From: Rhopalosiphum padi
Taxonomy: Eukaryota; Arthropoda; Insecta; Hemiptera; Aphididae
Assembly (NCBI RefSeq): GCF_020882245.1
Contig: NC_083597.1
Coordinates: 8,466,581-8,530,580, forward strand
Direction of reading: 5' to 3'
DNA length: 64,000 bases
Positions 11,468 to 24,700 of this stretch are shown piece after piece. The notes beneath the pieces are model-generated. The model was given only the letters and a program-made list of their open reading frames with translations, was not told the DNA's origin and ran no database searches. Position numbers and translations under genes: made by a program. Numbering within the stretch: the first letter of the stretch is position 1; every line of letters begins with the position of its first letter.

Positions 11468-12736
11468 CTGTAAACAACAAAAATATTAACATGTGTTAGT
11501 TATTAAGTATTATAATAATAGCAGAATAAAAATTAAGCATGAAGTCAATTACATTTTGTTCGTAGGAGAAAGATACTTAAATCGAATTTGCCTGTAGTTT
11601 TCCAATAGTATAGATAAATTGCAGGAAATTACATCAAATTAACACCTAAGGCAACAACAATTTGATTGAAATATTTTTTTATTTTTTGACCGGAAAAATT
11701 TGAAGTAATTTTCTGCAATGTATCAGTTATAATAATCCATTGGAAAACTTAATTAAAGTGTCTTTTTTACATCCCAAATCTCACATTAGTACTCCCCGGT
11801 ATTATTTTAACTAAAATAGATAAATATGGACATTGGACAATATATCTTATAAATTATAGATTGGTTGATGAGGCTTTTCTAACATCTAAGTTTATATTTT
11901 TGTATTTTATTATGATATAATTAATAGAATATTATATAATAACTAGTGTTGGACGAAATAATATTACACGAATACATCGGATATCAATGATTATATAATG
12001 AAATAGCGACTTGTATCACACGCTAAACTATGGAAAACTGTTTTAAGTTTGTTAATTTTTTACCAATTTTATAACAGTAATTGCCTTGTTTACCTTTTAG
12101 TAGTATTTTTTTTTTATTTGAAATCAAATTGATGACTGGGTCTCACTAAGAATACTCGTATGATGGTTTATCGATATAAATTATGCTTATTTAATATCAA
12201 ATCGGTTAAAACGTCTCCTGACTTTACTAGTTTAGTTATTAGTAGACAAGATAACAATATTATTTTTATTATTTATTAATTGTTTAATTATTTTCAACAT
12301 GTTTGGATTCTGTAGTATGGTTGTGAATTTGTGATGCAATTTATATTTATTCGATACATTATACATAGTGAAAATTATAAAATAGAAATGAAGTACCTAG
12401 GTACTGAAGATATTGACAATCTAAACGCAGCGAATGAGACGAAAAAAAATCAGCTCCTCTTAGATTCTAAATTTTATGGAAGAATATATTTTTTTGAAGA
12501 AAGATTTAGATTTTGTGTATTTTATAACATATAAATCTATAAGAGTTAAAACATATTCTCTATATGTTTTTACACCATTAAATTTATAGTCGATTTTAAA
12601 TTAATTGAGAAATTTGAATTCAGCGACTTATATGATAGCAATTTAATTTATTTCATTTAAATATAGATTTAAATTAGTTATTGTATAGTCCAGGACCTAA
12701 AATATCATATATACCAAAATACGTACGAAGCAAATG

Positions 12737-12965
12737 TCAGGTGGATGAATAGCTCAGGTCGTCTTTGAGCCACTGTGGAATGGTGGTGTGTTCTAACTTG
12801 CGTAACAGTTTTACCAACGCCGTGTTGTATGGCATATAATATTCTCGAAGGTACTTGTATGACTCCGCGTCCATGGTAGCATACTGCCGGCCTTTGCCCT
12901 TGCCCAAGCACTTATTACCACCCCCTTCCAAAACCTTGCAGAAGAATCCTTTTTTGGCATCATAC
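12737..12965 (-). CDS. sfl: sfl coding exon 14 (C-terminus)
   Basis: Residues 807-882. It contains FFCKVLEGG and NKCLGKGKGR, the disulfide loop and PAPS-contacting basic stretch, and ends SYSST with TGA at 12739-12737. The acceptor is TATAG at 12967-12966. A TTTATT (AATAAA on the minus strand) lies downstream near 12645. Confidence 0.95.
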
Positions 12966-15900
12966 CTATAACAACATGCAAGGAAACCGTTAGATTTAAT
13001 TTGGAAAAGGTATGTTCAAAGATTCATCCTGGGTCGTATCTTATAGATGTATGATGTATCATATAAAATGACATAAGTAAATTATATTATATTTATCGGC
13101 ACCTGATGTGAGAAGAATAATCGAATGGCGGCGTGATTTTCAAGAACTTCTGAAACTGGTCCAATACGTCTACGGGATTGGACTTGAGCTGATCACCGTC
13201 AATTATGTGCAAATTATTGTGATGGAAATAGTCCAGCCACCGTTCGATATGCAACGCATATTTTCCAGGGTTCAAGCATCTAAAATCGGTATAAAAAAAT
13301 TAATATTAAATTAAGGACTATATAACCAAAAATAATTTTCCTTATAAATATTTTATACTTATTTATATATATTTGTATGAAACATAATAAAATGATAACA
13401 AACTATTGGTATCACTAAAAACGTTTAGTTATGCCCAGTCATGGGCATTTGAAAAATAAGCGTATAACGTTGTAATTTTGCCACTGCTAACTACTATGTA
13501 CATGCTTTTACGTGAATATTACGATATATTACGAATATTTCGGTATTTAAACGCTTATAACTCAGCTAATACTCAATTCATTATAGACCTTTATAATAAT
13601 TTAATGCTATAGGTAGAACTATTCAATATTATTAAATTTTACAATAGAATAATTAAATAGTTCATTTATAAACAATACAGTAGTGAACATGAAATTGTTA
13701 CAAAGGTCTTTTATTAGCGATTTCCAACCTCTTTAGTTGTGCGCACTACCGATTATGTAAAACAATCTTTGAAGCCCCTTAATAGCATACCTATATAATA
13801 TATAATACAATTGTTTATTAAGAAGGCAATTTATTGAGCCTAATTATAGGTTCCTTGTATACTCGTGTGAGCCCATGGCCTTTTACCAATAGTCACCCTA
13901 TTGTTAAGCCACTGTTATAGAGGGGGTACAAAATAATATAAGAATAAAAAGAGATATGGCTATTTTGTCAGGAAGTAAAGCAAAAGCTAATGGTATATAA
14001 TTTTAGTCTTAAAACTATGAATAGTACTTAAATAATTTCAGAAAATATTTTAGTTTTTTAAGAATACTGTCTAATAATATTTTTTTGTTAGAACAGAGAA
14101 ATTTAAAAAAAAATTTACTAGTAAATATTATTATATGGGTGTCTTGATCATTTTATAAAACAAATTGTTCAAAGTGGTTAAAATTAATATTCATTAAATT
14201 TATAGTATCATGAACTTCGTCAATACTTTTAAACAGAGACGGTATCATATTTACGCATATTATAAACATTCCGTCTAAAATAATTAAGATCAGTTGTATT
14301 AAATTATGATCATTTTTAGCTTTTTGAGTTTTTCAGTTCCAAAATCGTCTACTCGAGTAAAAATTTTGTAGTATAGAATATTACCTGAATTTTTTGTACG
14401 AGTTTACATTTGGCCCTTTAGAGGACATAATACTCGCACGTGTTATATCTGTCTTATCGCATAAATATACTTTAAGTTTTAACATACTAAGTTCAGCAGT
14501 TCCAGTTTTGTTTTGTTAGACCTATTATCAAACTTTTAAGTTATAATTAATTTAAGTAATTTTAAACGAATTATAAACATTTTAATATTTTACATAATCA
14601 TAACTTACTAAAAAATTAATATATTGAAAAAGCCTCTGAAAGAACACAGATAATGTTCTTATCTTTAAGTTTGATAATAGAAAAGGTTAATTTATTTTAA
14701 TATTTAAGTAAACAACACAAAACTAGAACTACTGAACCTTAAAATTGACATTTTATATTATTTTAGTAAGACAGAGACAACACATGGATGTATGATTTAC
14801 TTTTATCAGTTATCATTTATCAAGTATAATATATTATGTAAAGATGGATAAAAAAGTTTAATATACAAAACTAAACTTATTAGGGACTCTAATTTATTTA
14901 AAATTCATAAAATGGCTTTCCTTTGCAAGAACCTATAGAATTTATTTAGTTTCACAAAGTTCATAATGATATATTTTTCTCTATGAAATGGATTTCAAAC
15001 TATTAGAAACTTTTAAAAATATGTAAAATTATTAATCGCAATAACCTATTACGAAAGTCCCTCAATGATTTGGGCACAACAGATTCGTTGGCTGTTATGA
15101 CTTGGTGAAATGAATACTTGAGCGTATTTGGATCACCGTGGGCTTTGGCATGTTGGTACCAGCTGTATGCTCTTTTGGCTGGAGAGATTAATATGGTTAC
15201 CTATATACACAGAAATTTAAAGTTCATATCAAAGTTCATACAACAAATGCACAATACAAATAGGGCTGGATTAAATCATTTATAAGCTTAAGCACTTGGA
15301 TAACTAATATCCCAAATTTGGTTCAAAGGTTGTTTTTGTAGGAAAAATATTGACATTTAAACAGTAAAATGTATTGAACATAATATAACCAATTTAATCA
15401 ATGTTGTCAATTTTTTTTTACAGTATTATAATTTATTTACAGTTGAGCAGCTGTGTACCTATATTTAACATTAGTAGGACCTAAGCACTGCTATTAGTGC
15501 CTAATCATTAATCCAGCCCTGAATACAAAACTATACGTACAAGTTTAACATTGGGCAATAGTGCTTGTACACGTTTAGGCACAATATCTGAATCAAAATA
15601 GGTGGCGGATTTTTCAAATACAATCTTGTTGTCCACAGAATCATTTGAAGGGAAAAATTGCATGTACCTATAAAAAAATAAATGTATTAAATACCATACA
15701 GTGGTTATCAGTTGTCATATAAGATGTCACTAACCAATCCAATCCCTTGTAATAGTTGCGTCCGTTGAAGAATTGGATTTCTTCGAATGTTTCTTTGCTG
15801 GGAATGTTTGCTGATATGTTTGGGTGCATTGACAAAAATGTGTACAATGCTGTGGTGCCAGTCTTTTGAGGTCCGATTACTAGAAACTTGGGAAGATGCT

Positions 15901-18900
15901 GGCAAGACTTTTTGTAAGACCAGATCTTAAGATGACGTTGGTCCAAGCAAGGATTCTAAACAACCATTTAAGTATGTATAATAACCATTAATATTAATTA
16001 CTATTTGTATACACTATTGTATAGTTATACATATAAGATATAACTAATTAAACATTAGATAGGTATTCCAATAGGCAATAATACATTCTATCGGCAGACA
16101 TTCTTTTATAATCTGTATTCAGTTTCGAATTTTTCAAAATTTGGATAAGCATAATATAATTTTCAATTCCATGCATTTAAAAATAAAAAATCATTAAACA
16201 ATTTTTTGTGATATCTAATAGAAAATAAAAGATAAAAATGTATTTCACTTGATAATCATTGATTGTAAAAGTGACAAATTAAATATATTATTATTGTTAT
16301 TTTTTTTTTTTTTTACTAATTTGTAATTAGTATAATACCCATCTATTTTTACTATTCGTTTTGAGGTATAAATAATACTGTAAAATGGGAGACCTGAACA
16401 AACTGATAAAATTTTAAATTGTAATGATGAAAATTTACACAGTAACATAATAACATGAGGTTAGTGGTTTAATATCACACGTCATATATCTTGGCAGTCA
16501 GAAAATAGTTTTTTTTTTATTATTATTCTTATTAACGTATTTTATTTAAATAACATACAAGTTAAGAATATAAATATATTTTTATACTTAATAAATTCAT
16601 AGTTCTAGAACTGTTTATTTTGATAATATTAAACTAATTTTGATTAATTTTTTTATCACTTAATTAACAAAAAAAAAAAAAAAAATGTATTTTATATCAG
16701 AAAAAATACCCAGGGAAAAGTGAAATTAATATTTAAAAATATTTATATAAATTTAAATATCTTATTATTATCAAGGCTTCAATGGCAAATATTTAAGCCT
16801 AAAGAAAAAAATAATTATTTATTAATTTATTTGCATAAACGCCTATGTGGGCTCAAGTACAGTAAGTAATATCTCTTATCATAACATTAATAAAATATAA
16901 AATCATTAACACATAATGCAATATCTGAATTACAGAATAAATAGAAAGTTAAGTTTAATTAGGATAAACAAAATATAAATATATGAAAAGGACCTAGATA
17001 CTCGAGAACAGTAGTATGATAATTTATGAGTTACATTAAATAATAAATATATGAATTATATATGATGATTACAAATTTATTTACAGTTTTTTTTTTATCT
17101 AAGTCTTTTATTTTTGATAAATTTAAAAATATTAATACTATTGTTTTAATTGAGAGCTTTTTTTAGTGTAGATAATTTGTCGAGAAGATGATGTAAAAAT
17201 TGAATATTTCAAACAGCGATTATGATAATTATGAGTAATTACATGATTATGTGTTTGTCTGTAAGAGAAGTTTTGCAATGTCATACAAATAAAGGATTTA
17301 TTTTGCTAAATAAAAGTAAATTAGAAGATTTTATACTTATAGATTCCTATAAAAAAAAATGTACCATCAATATACAATAATACAGATTCAGATGAAGTTA
17401 CTGAATAATTAAAAATAAATTCTTTGAAATAATCCTTTTAAATTGTTAGAATTAATGGATTGTATTTAAATATGAAATTATAATATGCATTTGTTATTTC
17501 ATGATTTAAGCCTAAAGTATAAACAATTATTGTTGATACAGAAGTACTTATAATTACTTTACAATAAAAAGAAGAAAAAGTTATTGTAAGCTGTTCAGAT
17601 ATAAATTTTCTCAGGCTGAAAAGTATCATTAATCAGTCCCTTAACATACATAAATAGCAAAATGTAGTCAAAAAATTTAAAATTGACAATAAAAAAATAT
17701 TTGTTTTCTTATTGATAATAACATATTTTAGCATGTAATAAAAATAAATTACACATCATTATTGTTATCAAAATATCATACTTTTAAAAGATAATTGAAT
17801 TGAGAGTACTTTAACAGAAAAAATACATGAAATAATAACCAGTTTTATATATATCATGTCCATTAAATGGACAACATGCACTTACATTTGAATATATTAT
17901 GAACATGTCAATATATAGATATAAATAATTATATGGTAATAAACTTACACCCCACACTGGATCAATTTCTTCTGGATACATCTTAAAATATTTGTCTGCT
18001 AGTTCCAGAGGTCCAGATGATACTAATTTCAAATTTGTCCAGCATCTGATGAACTGAAATACTGACTCGAAGGTGTATAACGCTAATCGGTCACTGCCAT
18101 AATTGGACATGTGGCTCATGAATACATTGATCTAGAAATCAAGATTGTTGACATTAAACTATTATTGTTATTATAATTTTCTGCATCGTATGTAAATTAG
18201 GTTTAACAAAATTCACAAGTTAATAGGTATTTTGATAAGATATAAAGAATTGGAATGAAAGTTGGTTAACATTTTGATAATATCAAATTATTTATTTATT
18301 TATATTAGAAACCTATTATGTTGAATTTGAATATTTAATAATAAGTAAACCATATTATTATAGGCAATATAATTACATACTTTAAAATAAAATCATTTTA
18401 TATTTCATCCTCACAAGGACATGAATAGCCGTTTATTTAACTTCAAAAACCTAAAATGTTGACAAAATTAAAGTTAATTTATGTTGTCCGATTAAAATGT
18501 TGAAAAAAAAAAAAGAATTAAATTCAGCATAAAAATGTCTAAAGATCATACTATGAAGAAATGTAATCTTATTTCATTTTGAATTAATGAACTGTAATTG
18601 AAAACTTTTTCCAGAATTTGAATTAAATAACATTAAATTTATTTAAATTTGTTAAAACAATTCTCAATAAAATTTATAAAGTGAATTTTATATTGTAATT
18701 TATTTATTGTTATAGTCAACAAACTTAACAAATTTTATACTAATTACTAATACATTTCTTGCTAAACCATAAGGTTTAAATTTAATAATTTATGAAATCT
18801 TATTATGTTGGCATTTACATTGAAATAAAGATGGGTTTAGTTATAAATTTAAAATAAATTGGACCCTTCTTGCAGAAATAACCATTATAAGAGATGATGC

Positions 18901-21658
18901 TTGTATAAAACACATATTATACAGTATATTATTTTACACAAATGTCAATAATTATCATAAATGATGATAACAAGTTCGTTTATCTCGCTCTGAATTTAAA
19001 GTAAAATATATATTTTTTTACTCGTATGTTAGTGCACGCAGTGCCTAATTATAACATACTAACTTCACTGTTGCTCTGTGAGTCATTGTATTCTGTTTCA
19101 AGTTGTTTCATCAGCCCCATATAGCATTTAATCTCTACTTTAAGTAAGCTGTTAAGCTCGTACTATAATATTATAACTCACAAAATCATTAATATTGATC
19201 GAAACTGTATTATTATAAATTATTTTCGCCAATCAACTCATCCATTCTCTGTTTTCCATTAAATTCTCAAACATCAACAAGTTTGGTTGCATTTCTTCCT
19301 TTCAAGGAATAATATTAACAAATATTTTTGTTTTGCCACTAATTCAATATGGATTCGAGCTCTCCTAAAGCTACTGCCTTTCAACCTGTTACCCACTCTC
19401 ATTCTACGGCGTAAACTAAAATAAATCAAACCCTTACCTCTTCTCCTATTCCTCTTTCAGTTGACGACTTCTATAAAACAATAGCTGTATTTGAAAATTT
19501 TTAAAAAGACACTCAAGCAGTGCAAATTACTATATCAAACCCAAAATGTCAAATTTGGTGAACTTAAAGATAGTATGAAGAGTAAATATAAAAATAAAAA
19601 CAAAGTTCTTCGCAATAATATCGCTGACCTCAATAAGCGTATCCAAACCCTGGAATCTACTAGCAGTTCTTACCCTACGTCTACAACCGACATTGTTCCA
19701 TCTCTTCACTAAGAGATATCTGAAGAGGAAAAATCATCCCGTAACGTAATTATTCGTGGTATCTTAGAATTATCTTCTATCGTTTTAGCTGATAGAATTA
19801 TTAATAATACATTGAAAATATCTGAAGCCATCCAACCTTATTTTCCTGCTCTCCCCGCAAGCATTAAATCTATTAGGCTAGGAAAGCGCAGCGAAAGAGG
19901 TCTTTGGCCTTTAAAAGATTTTCTCACTTCCAAAGAGAAAGCTCTCAACTTATTACGGACAATAATAAATGATCTTCCGGAAACCAATGCAGCACGCTAC
20001 ATCTCTGTCACTCGCGACCGAACGCCACGCGAACGTGAATCTATTTGTTTTATTCATGCCGATTTGGGTAACCGCCAGAAAAATGAGGAAACACACATCA
20101 CTATTAAAAATATAGAGATGGACTTCCTTGCATTGTACTAACTGTATCCACATCATCTCAAGCCTCAGGCCTACATTATTCTATTAATCAATCAAAAAAA
20201 TAGTGTAGTCAAGTTAAATGTAGACTGCTGAAATGCCTCCCACTTCTCACAACCTACCAAGTATCAATCCATCCTACTGCCTTCTTATAGCTGTTCAACA
20301 TGATATATACTCACATAAAGCAATGATACACACACTTAAACTTTAAATACTGCTCCTTAACAAAAACAATTTTTAACTCTATTTTGCTTGATTTTTCTCA
20401 TACACTATTATTCTAAACCTGTTATTAATGCAAATTTTACCAACAACAATTTACCTATATTAAAAAACTTTTAATTCTAAATCAAATATTTTTTACCAGA
20501 ATGTATGATGTGGGCTTTAAAACTTGGTTAATGCTAGATGTTCTCTTCCCATATTTTTCTATATCTATAATATTATAATTCTTACTAAAGCTCTGCTATC
20601 GCCTGATATAGAGAACGGTGAACTTAGTCTCTTTGGTTTCCGAGTTAATAGACTTGACAAAAATCCTAATAACAGTTTCTTTTTCCGTGGAGGTAGTAGT
20701 TCTTATTGCTATCAAATCTTCGCTAAAATCACATAGTCTCGAACGTAGAGCAAATTTTTGTTTTATTACCTCTTTTTTATCCCCTTTACTTTTAATCTTT
20801 ACATTGTTGTGAACCCCTGTCTGTATGCTATACACAGAATAGGATATAGTTATAATATAATATAATATAATATAGTATAGTGTGTAAGCATATTAACATG
20901 TGAACCGATAGAGTGACACGGTTTTAGGGAATTCGCTGTGTGGACAGTTTTGAGCCCGAGCGAGCCCCTACCGTGTCTCGCCGTCTGTATAATATTTAGT
21001 GTAGTCCTGGCAGACCATCGAGCAGAGCCTCTGTTATTTTCTTAAGTCTAACAATTATTCTGTGTACTAATTTCTTTTAAAATTGATTATATTAATAAAG
21101 TATTAGTGATAACTTAAACACCGCGTATTTATTACTAACGAACAAACTCGGTTGTGGAGACGTCCATAACATTTTTGGTGGCAGCGGTGGGATCCGTAGA
21201 TTCCAGTTCGTTAAACAATAAGTTAGTCAATGCCGTGTAATTTTGAGTTAAAGTAAATCTATGCTTATAATATAATTAAATACAAGAAGAAATTCTGAAG
21301 AAGAAAATCCGAAGTGTCCAGAAAATCCGAAACATCGAAGTATACAGAAACTCCAGTTTACAAGACGACAAGGAAGGGAGCCCGCAGTACCGCTGTACTC
21401 GTAGCGTCGCCCAAACTAATGGTTAGTAGCGCACGCACTCACACGAACGCGAATCCGTAATACGAGCATCACAGCCGCCGCGTCCGTTCGTGGTACCGCT
21501 GAAATTTATAAGCGCGCACACACACACGCAAACGACGCATAATACACGCGCCGCCGCCGCCGTGTCGATAGTGCCGCCCGAACCGAACGACACTCACTTA
21601 CGCACGCACGCATTTGCCGTGTATGCTAGTTACGAAACCAGACGTCTGTGCCGCCGCC

Positions 21659-21700
<42 letters not shown>

Positions 21701-24700
21701 ATAGTACCAGCAGCTGATAGCCGCTGAAAACACTGATATCCAGTGCACGACGCTCGTAATCAGCGCCGCCGCGAAGTGTAAACAAACAACACAACTCGCG
21801 TTAGCGTTTCGAATTCGTGATAACTGATAAGCGTTAAATTTAAAAATACGCGATCGTTGTAATCGGTGTAAATACGCGATCGTCGTTATCAAATAAAATA
21901 TATGCGACCGTTGTTTATTAACGACAAGTCGTAAGCAAGCAGAGAAACCCACTACAGGGTGTAGTGGTCCCCGCGCCAGCAGTTTCGGGGCTAGCGAACG
22001 TCGATTCCACAAGCGCAGTCGAAGAGGAAAGTCGTCGTTAACATCCAAGGAATTCGAGCCAAGCCAAGCAGAACATCAGTGCAGATCATTTGAGCATCCA
22101 GTAGAAGTGTTAAAAAAATCAGTAAAAATAAAAAAAATAAAAAACATGGCAAGGATCATTTTAACTGCACTACTGTAAGTAAAAAAAAAAAAAAAATAAT
22201 AAAGAAATAATAATAATAATAAAAAAAAAATTTCTGAAACCATATCTCGACTACACTCCGTACTGATCGATAAGTACGTTTTTCTTTCTTATCTATTTTT
22301 GTTTTTTTTTCATTATTATTTCTTTCTGTATAATTTAGAATCGTAAATCTGTAGTATTATTGTATTAATATAATATTAATATCGTAGTTAACATTAGCAT
22401 TAATTTATAATTGCATGTAAACATACACACATATATATAAATATAGGTTAGCAATTCGTTAAGTATCAGCCAAGTAGATAAGTAGTTAATGAGCGGAAAA
22501 CGGGAAAACGGGTTGGATAGATCGTCCCCAAATCCAGATAACGAATCGAGTGATCCAATAACACCGCCAAGTCCTACCCCTCATGCAAGTTTACCAGTAC
22601 GATTCTCAAATCCAGAAAATCCGACATCCGAACGTTCTATTGGGAATATCAGTACTGATAACATCTTCATCAGAACTGGCGTACTAATAGACCATAATTC
22701 AGAGTTAATACATAACGTCTCCGTAACTTTGGGGGAAGTAGATACTGTTTTGGGGGAAGTAGAAAATCAACTCAACCTTAATATCCTAGACCAAACCATT
22801 GAAGAAAATCTTTTAAATCAGACTATACCTTCCCCTCCTCTTAACTCCAGTTACCAAAACATGAATCAAGACATTCAGGAAGCAGTTCAGACAACGGGTA
22901 TTAACGATAATACTCGACAAAGCATCATGGTAAATTCTGAAGGACAATCGAATACAGACACACAAGCAATATCAAATCCTCCAATAACTGAAGGAAACTC
23001 GGATCAATCAGGTGTCCGATATTCATTCGGACCCAGAGAAGAGACAATAGGATTGGAGGCTGCTCTAAAACTCTTGCCAGGCTCGTTCAGTGGAGACAAG
23101 CAGGAGGAGTTAGAGATATTTTTGGAAAAATGCGAGTTTGCGTTAGCATGCGCGCATGACCATGTACAGGCTCGACTACTCCAAGGAATACAAGTTAGAC
23201 TGACAGGGAAAGCCCGTCAGGCAGTCAAGTTTAAGGAGATAAGACACTGGGCTGAACTAAAGGAAGCGTTAAAGTCTGCATTGGAACCGCAGAGGACGAC
23301 CACATCTATTCTCGGAGTTGTATTCGACGAGACAGAAAATCGGAGAAGACGTAACAAACTACGCCAACAGAATTGAGCAACTCCAAACACTCATCATAGA
23401 GCAAGAGACAAGTGGGCACAGTTGGGAGGTAGCCCAAGCGCTAGGAACGAGCATCAAGAAGCAAAGCATTCAAGTCTTTGTAGAGGGACTAGGACCTTTA
23501 AAGGACTTCATAAAGGCGAGGAATCCATTAACATTAGACAGGGCCATACAAGCAGCAAGGGAAGAAGAACGGGTCAGAAACTCGCAAGAAGCAACAAAGA
23601 AGTTATATGGGGCGCCTCACCAATTCACGAAGAAACCCACTTGTTTTCACTGCAATAAAGTCGGTCATATGGCGAAGGACTGTAGGAGCAAACCGACGAC
23701 GACAAACTCAAAACCTTTTTCCGTAACGGCACCAGTTAGGAGTATTCAATGTAACTACTGTAAAAAACCAGGGCACATGCTGAAAGATTGCCGTAAAAGG
23801 AATTATGTAAACTCCAAAAAGGAAGGCAACCAGCAGGAAAACCAGCAGCAACCGGCCGCCAGCGGTGGGCGCCCGGTGAGCGAGTTAAAAAACACCGGCA
23901 ACGACAGATCCTCTACTTCAAAGCAGAGTTAGATGAAGATCATCTAACCTGCCACATTCAACAGACCATCAGCAAAAAATCGAAGCTACTCTTAGATTCT
24001 GGGAGTGAGCTTAATTTAATAAAAATATCTTCCCTCGCAGATCAGACTATCGTGTATGAAGACGTCATATATCAGCTGAAGGGCATTAATGACCAGATAG
24101 TACACACAATGGGACAAATACAATTGGAACTATTTATCGAGGATAAAACTATAGTTGCAATGTTCCAAGTAGTTCATTCTGCATTCCCAATCCCAAACGA
24201 TGGTATCCTTGGACGGCCATTTATGGTGGAAAACAAAATCATTCTGAATTACCAGACTAACGAAGTCATTATTCCTGACGGGGCTGAAATAGTGCTACAA
24301 CCTCGCACTGAAACCCTCGTAGGAATAGAAGCAGGGAATCACGCGGAAGACAAAATAATCATCATTGAATGTCAAGAAATCACGAAATCAGTCTTGTGCA
24401 GTAACGCTGTAACCAGAGTACAAAACAAAAGGGTGTTAGCCACACTCATCAACCCAACCGAAGAAACGATAAGGCTAAAGACGCCCAATTTAAAGGAATT
24501 GGTCCACGAGGAGTTCAGGGAAGCTCTAATCCATTCGGTACAAGTCATGGATCAACAAGAAGAACCTCATGCAAACAGTAGTCGACTAAAACGATTGGAA
24601 GAAGCACTTAGAACCGATCATCTAAATTCGGAGGAAAAGGGATCATTAGTGGCCATCTGTCAAGATTACTCTGACATATTCTTCTTAGAAGGAGATCGGG

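Noticed and set aside
12331..12534. 67-codon plus-strand frame downstream of sfl
   Set aside because: AT-rich, no recognisable motif, no splice or promoter context; consistent with chance.
23300..23376. The gag frame change as a programmed frameshift
   Set aside because: It lies within the capsid-like domain, has no slippery sequence in register, and a clear -1 site exists at the gag-pol border; a mutation or assembly error is simpler.
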